This document shows, piece after piece, positions 61,401-64,000 of a stretch of DNA of 64,000 nucleotides; position 1 is the stretch's first letter, and each line of letters opens with the position of its first letter. Source of the DNA: Halicephalobus mephisto (lineage: Eukaryota; Nematoda; Chromadorea; Rhabditida; Panagrolaimidae). The stretch spans positions 682,001-746,000 of the forward strand of contig SWDT01000007.1 of the NCBI GenBank assembly GCA_009193035.1, read 5' to 3'. Below the pieces are notes generated by a model. The model saw nothing but the letters and a program-made list of their open reading frames with translations. It searched no databases and was not told where the DNA came from. A program made the translations under genes and the position numbers.

Positions 61401-64000
61401 TTTTCGGAAAAATAAAAATTCAAAAAATTCTTACTTGGACTACAGGCTCCAGAAACCCGAATATTTACTTCAGCTTTATCCTCAGCTAATACCAAAGGCA
61501 AAATAAAAATCGTTATTGAAATCCACATGGAAGCCAATCAATACGGTCTTAAATGCACAAAAATGGAGGAGAATGCCCTTTATCTCCCAAAAGAGCGGTC
61601 AAGGAAGTCCGACTGACGGACCGATCTGGGGCATCTTCGCTCAGTGGTCACACACACCGATCCAGACAAAGATCCAACCAAAAACATGTTCCCTTTTTTT
61701 GCGTTGTGGATAATCTTCGGAATTTCTGGAATCAAACCATTTCCAAAGTACTCGGTAATCCTGCAGGGAAAATGTCCGACTTAGTTTCTTTAGACCTTTA
61801 AAAAGGACCTAAACAGGGCCTTTTCGGAGACCTAGGTTCGGTCTTTTTAGGGAAGCTTAAACTGGGTCAGGTATCTTTAGAGAAGCCTAAATTGGGCCTT
61901 TCTAGGAAGGACCTAAATAGGACCTTTTTGAAGACCTGGGTTAGGTCTTTTTAGAAAAGTCCAAATTGGGTCAGATATTTTAAAAAAAACCTAAATTGGG
62001 TCTTTCTAGGAAGAATCTAAACAGGACCTTTTCGGAGACCTGGGTTAGGTCTTTTTAGAAAAGCTTAAACTGGGTCGAGTCTAGATCAGGCCAGGTCTTT
62101 GTAAGAAGGACCTAAATCAGGTTGAACATTAAAAACATCTATACAAGACCTAGACCAGATCAGGTCTTTGTGACGACGACCCAAATAAGGCCTTTTTGGA
62201 AAGACCCAAACAAGACTGAGGGTTTGTAAAAAGACCTAGATGAAGCTTTGTCAATAGGCCCGGAGACGATAGGACCTTTTCAGATGGGTCCAGACAAGAT
62301 AGGACCTTTTTGGAAAGATGTAGATCAGATTTTCTACAAAGGCCCAGAGACGATAGGACCTTTTTAGATAGGTTCAGAGAACATAGTACTTTCTTGGAAA
62401 GACCTAGTTGAAGCTTTTGAGACAGGTCCACATAAGATAGGACCTTTTTGAGAAGATGTAGGTCAAACTGGAATTTTGTAGGAAAACCTAAATCAAACAA
62501 GAACCTATTAGGAAAACCTCTGCCAGACTACCGTAATCTGCTAAAAAGTCCATCTCGAACAAAATTCACTGTTTCTAAAACACCTAAATCGGACTAAACT
62601 AATTAAGGATTTTCTAAAATTAATCCGAATTTAAAAATTAAATTTTCGAAATTTTTGTACATGTTTATTGTTTTGTAAAAAATTTAATTTTTTGTATTGT
62701 TTAAAATCGTGGTTTAATAAGTTGAAAAATCAACCAACCTGATCCACTCTTTTCGTGAAGGGGATCGAGTCGTCGTATTGGGCCGCGTAATCCGGCATTT
62801 TTCCGTCGACGGGATTGTAGCTTCCGGGCCAGAAGAAAGTCGCCGTTTTTTTCCTTTCATTCATTACTGTATTCCAAATCTAAAAATTAAATTTAAAAGA
62901 TAATCTAAAAATTAATATACAGATTTTTGTAATTTTTGAATTGCCGCGGAAAGAGCGAGAGGTGCAAAAAAGTTAAAAATGGCAAATCTGGCAAAATCGA
63001 CTCGCATTGCTCCTTCTCTCTCGCTTTCTTTTCTTGTTATCCTAAAATTTCTAAAAATTCTAAATTTTCGTCTTAAAACAATTTCGTAGAAATTTGTTAT
63101 TTTTATTTTTTGTAATTTTTGAATTGCCGCGAAAAGTGAGAGAGCCTCCACTCTCGTCTGCCGTCTCGCACCGATTTCTTCTTCTGGCATTCGACTCGCA
63201 CTGTCTTCTCTCTCTCATTTTCTTCTTTCTTTTCTTGTTATCCTAAAATTTCTAAAAATTCAAAATTTTCGTCTTAAAACAATTTCGTAGAAATTTGTTA
63301 TTTTTATTTTTTGTAATTTTTGAATTGCCGCGGAAAGTGAGAGAATCTCTACTCTCGTCTGCCGTCTCGCACCGATTTCTTCTTCTGGCATTCGACTCGC
63401 ACTGTCCTCTCTCTCTCATTTTCTTCTTTCTTTTCTTATCCTAAAATTTCTAAAAATCCTGAATTTTCGCTCCAAAACAAATTCAAAAAGTTATTATTTT
63501 TACTTTTTAATATTATTATATCTACAATCTCTCAGAATTCAGTAGAAAATCCAAAAATCCTGAATATTTATGAAAAGTAATTTTATAAAAATTTTAAATT
63601 TTAGTTTTAAAATAATACAATTATAGTTGGATCATTGTGGAATCACAAACGCTAATTTTTACATTTTCTGGTCTCGCTTGGAAAATTGTAAAATTCCGTG
63701 TCGGGACCATTTTTGGAAATTTATATTTTTAATAATTTTGAAAATTTCGCGTCAAGATCACTTTTTAAATTTTAATTTTCGCAATAATTTAATTAATAAT
63801 GAAACCCACCGGCTGACCCCCGAACCAACCGCTGTCGTGTTTTTCGAAGACGCCGCAGTCCGGAAACAACTCTTTTCCGTTCCAATTTTTGCATTTTTTA
63901 TTTTTTTCATCGAACATGTAGTTGTCGACGATGCCATGGGATTCTGGATAAAGACCAGTAACAATCGTATAGTGATTGGGGAAAGTTTTCGAAGGATAAG
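52452..64000 (-). CDS. Ecto-nucleotide pyrophosphatase/phosphodiesterase (ENPP family), 5' end beyond window
   Basis: Seven exons are visible: from beyond 64,000 to 63,810; 62,739-62,879; 56,715-57,211; 55,260-55,420; 54,103-54,594; 52,940-53,262; 52,452-52,622. They give 657 residues plus the stop. The catalytic Thr is in [20 protein letters not shown]. Zinc ligands are in [17 protein letters not shown] and GNHGYDN. The C-terminal nuclease-like domain has PAPNNGTHG, an EF-hand-like [10 protein letters not shown] and [12 protein letters not shown]. The family hydrolyses extracellular nucleotides or lysophospholipids; the substrate is not predictable here. The junction between 56,715 and 55,420 needs a GC donor (GCAAGT). 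The 5,527-bp intron 57,212-62,738 contains another same-strand gene. The stop is 30 bp from the COQ2 stop. Signal peptide and somatomedin-like domains, if any, lie outside. Confidence 0.93.
53263..54102 (-). repeat. ENPP intron: ~45-bp AAAGGAATGATTGGTCTACT array
   Basis: Five units at 53,520-53,760 inside otherwise AT-rich intron. The 317-bp intron at 52,623-52,939 has AAGTCGAAGTTGAATTT-like short repeats. Confidence 0.8.
54640..55130 (-). repeat. ENPP intron: ~35-bp TTTTTCGCGTTAAGACATAA array and a TTGCACGCAAACTGCAGATT block
   Basis: Eight units at 54,650-54,930, related to the 7,920-8,870 array, then two units of the 58,780-59,880 family at 55,000-55,130. Confidence 0.85.
55480..56690 (-). 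repeat. ENPP intron: two tandem arrays
   Basis: 55,490-55,870 has about seven 52-56 bp units of TCATACTGTAAAAATCGAAA, then ATCTCGACACGAGTTTT. 55,940-56,650 has about 15 units of GATTCTAGAAAACTTCAGAA and CCTCCACAAAG. Confidence 0.88.
57240..57770 (-). repeat. ~140-bp tandem array in the large ENPP intron
   Basis: Three to four units with AGAAATTAGACAAATATAGT, GATTTTCGATATATAAACAA and ATTATGTTAAATACTAAATT. Confidence 0.88.
57921..61528 (-). CDS. Secreted nematode cysteine-containing protein nested in ENPP intron
   Basis: Exon 1 (61,435-61,528), exon 2 (60,343-60,622) and exon 3 (57,921 to about 58,263) give about 238 residues. It begins [20 protein letters not shown], a clear signal peptide with cleavage near residue 17. 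Exon 1-2 join in phase 1 through acceptor AATTCCTAG. The body has [58 protein letters not shown], and then a helical tail ([20 protein letters not shown]). The exon 3 acceptor is uncertain: 58,263 (after GAG) or 58,275 (after AAG) both fit phase 2. The pattern recalls small nematode-restricted secreted families such as DUF870, but I cannot confirm that. It lies wholly within one intron of the ENPP gene on the same strand. Confidence 0.68.
58295..58540 (-). repeat. ~48-bp array, CGCAAAAAACGCTTAAAAAA unit
   Basis: Five units with TTTTACGTAATTTTTAAATT. Lies in intron 2 of the nested gene. Confidence 0.92.
58543..58647. repeat. 105-bp inverted-repeat element
   Basis: It begins AAAATACAGTAATC and ends GATTACTGTATTTT. 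The arms extend about 35 bp through AGATTCTGAATCT with few mismatches, so the whole unit can fold back. It may be a small MITE. Confidence 0.7.
58780..59900 (-). repeat. Long ~51-bp array, TTGCATGCAAACTGCAAATT unit
   Basis: About 18 units. The last eight are close to 51 bp, so the plus strand stays open (59,631-59,942), encoding a 17-residue periodic peptide. There is no sign that this is a real gene. Confidence 0.92.
59945..60342. other. AT-rich gene-free stretch
   Basis: TTTTCAAAAAAAATTAATTT-type runs; nothing gene-like. Confidence 0.6.
60640..61430 (-). repeat. Nested-gene intron 1: AAATTTAGAAA and AAAAATGTTTTTT runs
   Basis: 60,640-60,970 consists of 8-18 bp units (AATTTAGAAATTTAGAAA, AACTTTAAAAACTTTAAAAA). 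61,130-61,410 consists of TTTTTGAACAAAAATGTTTT units. Confidence 0.85.
61530..61790 (-). promoter_or_regulatory. Candidate promoter of the nested gene
   Basis: A GC-normal, non-repetitive 230-bp island directly upstream of the nested gene's ATG. On the minus strand it includes GGGAGATAAAGGGC (a GATA-type site) and GTGCATTTAAGACC shortly before the start. Confidence 0.4.
61800..62520 (-). repeat. AGGTCTTTTTAGAAAAG / GGACCT-rich array
   Basis: About 16 units of 40-60 bp with GACCTAAATAGGACC and AGACCTGGGTTAGGTC. It is related in wording to the AGGTCCTT repeats in both PiT introns. Confidence 0.85.
62925..63490 (+). repeat. Three dispersed promoter-like elements in an ENPP intron
   Basis: Copies at 62,930-63,080 (AAATGGCAAATCTGGCAAAA subtype), 63,110-63,275 and 63,310-63,485 (CTCTCGTCTGCCGTCTCGCA subtype), all in the same orientation. 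Confidence 0.87.

Noticed and set aside
61516..61801. Two overlapping plus-strand ORFs
   Set aside because: They sit in the GC-normal island upstream of the nested gene on the other strand, lack splice partners, and their peptides show no recognisable pattern.
1..64000. CRISPR arrays, bacterial operons or phage genes
   Set aside because: Tandem repeats here are satellites without unique spacers, genes are spliced and nematode-like, and no cas-like or prokaryotic signals are present.
1..64000. tRNA, rRNA or other structured RNA genes
   Set aside because: No sequence with convincing A/B boxes and cloverleaf pairing or rRNA-like blocks was recognised by eye; a covariance-model scan would be decisive.

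Overview
The window is AT-rich nematode nuclear DNA, most likely from a rhabditid such as Caenorhabditis or a close relative. It has short spliced genes with TTTTCAG-type acceptors, acceptor-like AG sites just upstream of several start codons (expected for spliced-leader trans-splicing), an SXP/RAL-2 gene, a divergent nematode-type ionotropic glutamate receptor and a probable two-gene operon. Exons are GC-richer islands. Nearly everything else, introns included, is made of local satellite-like tandem repeats.

Layout: 1-14,200 is gene-poor, with a decayed LINE fragment (153-415), many repeat families and one possible orphan first exon (3,992). A small possible Hsp20-fold gene lies at 14,233-15,421 (-). 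bub-3 (16,419-17,568, +) converges on the first of two PiT phosphate-transporter genes (17,648-22,874, -). The second PiT gene is at 30,254-33,694 (-). The 7 kb between them is repeats, a 1-kb foldback element and a promoter-like island. 33,700-39,590 is again repeats.

39,589-46,238 holds three minus-strand genes: an F-box protein, an ionotropic-receptor-like protein and a secreted SXP/RAL-2 protein. A dispersed promoter-like repeat sits among them. An unassigned exon-like ORF is at 46,967-47,266 (+). The CCA-adding enzyme (47,993-50,881, +) and COQ2 (50,983-52,421, +) look like an operon. Both are housekeeping, mitochondrion-linked enzymes: tRNA 3'-end synthesis and ubiquinone synthesis.

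An ecto-nucleotide pyrophosphatase/phosphodiesterase gene (52,452 to beyond the right edge, -) converges on COQ2 with 30 bp between stop codons. Its 5.5-kb intron holds a complete-looking same-strand gene for a small secreted cysteine-containing protein (57,921-61,528).

I did not find a clear new multi-gene system. The most unusual items are the same-strand nested gene, a nearly identical ~480-bp segment in non-equivalent introns of the two PiT genes, perfect heat-shock-element-like arrays in PiT introns, two GC-AG introns, and about 13 copies of a promoter-like dispersed element. All exon models were assembled by hand from reading frame, splice consensus and phase. No homology search was run.
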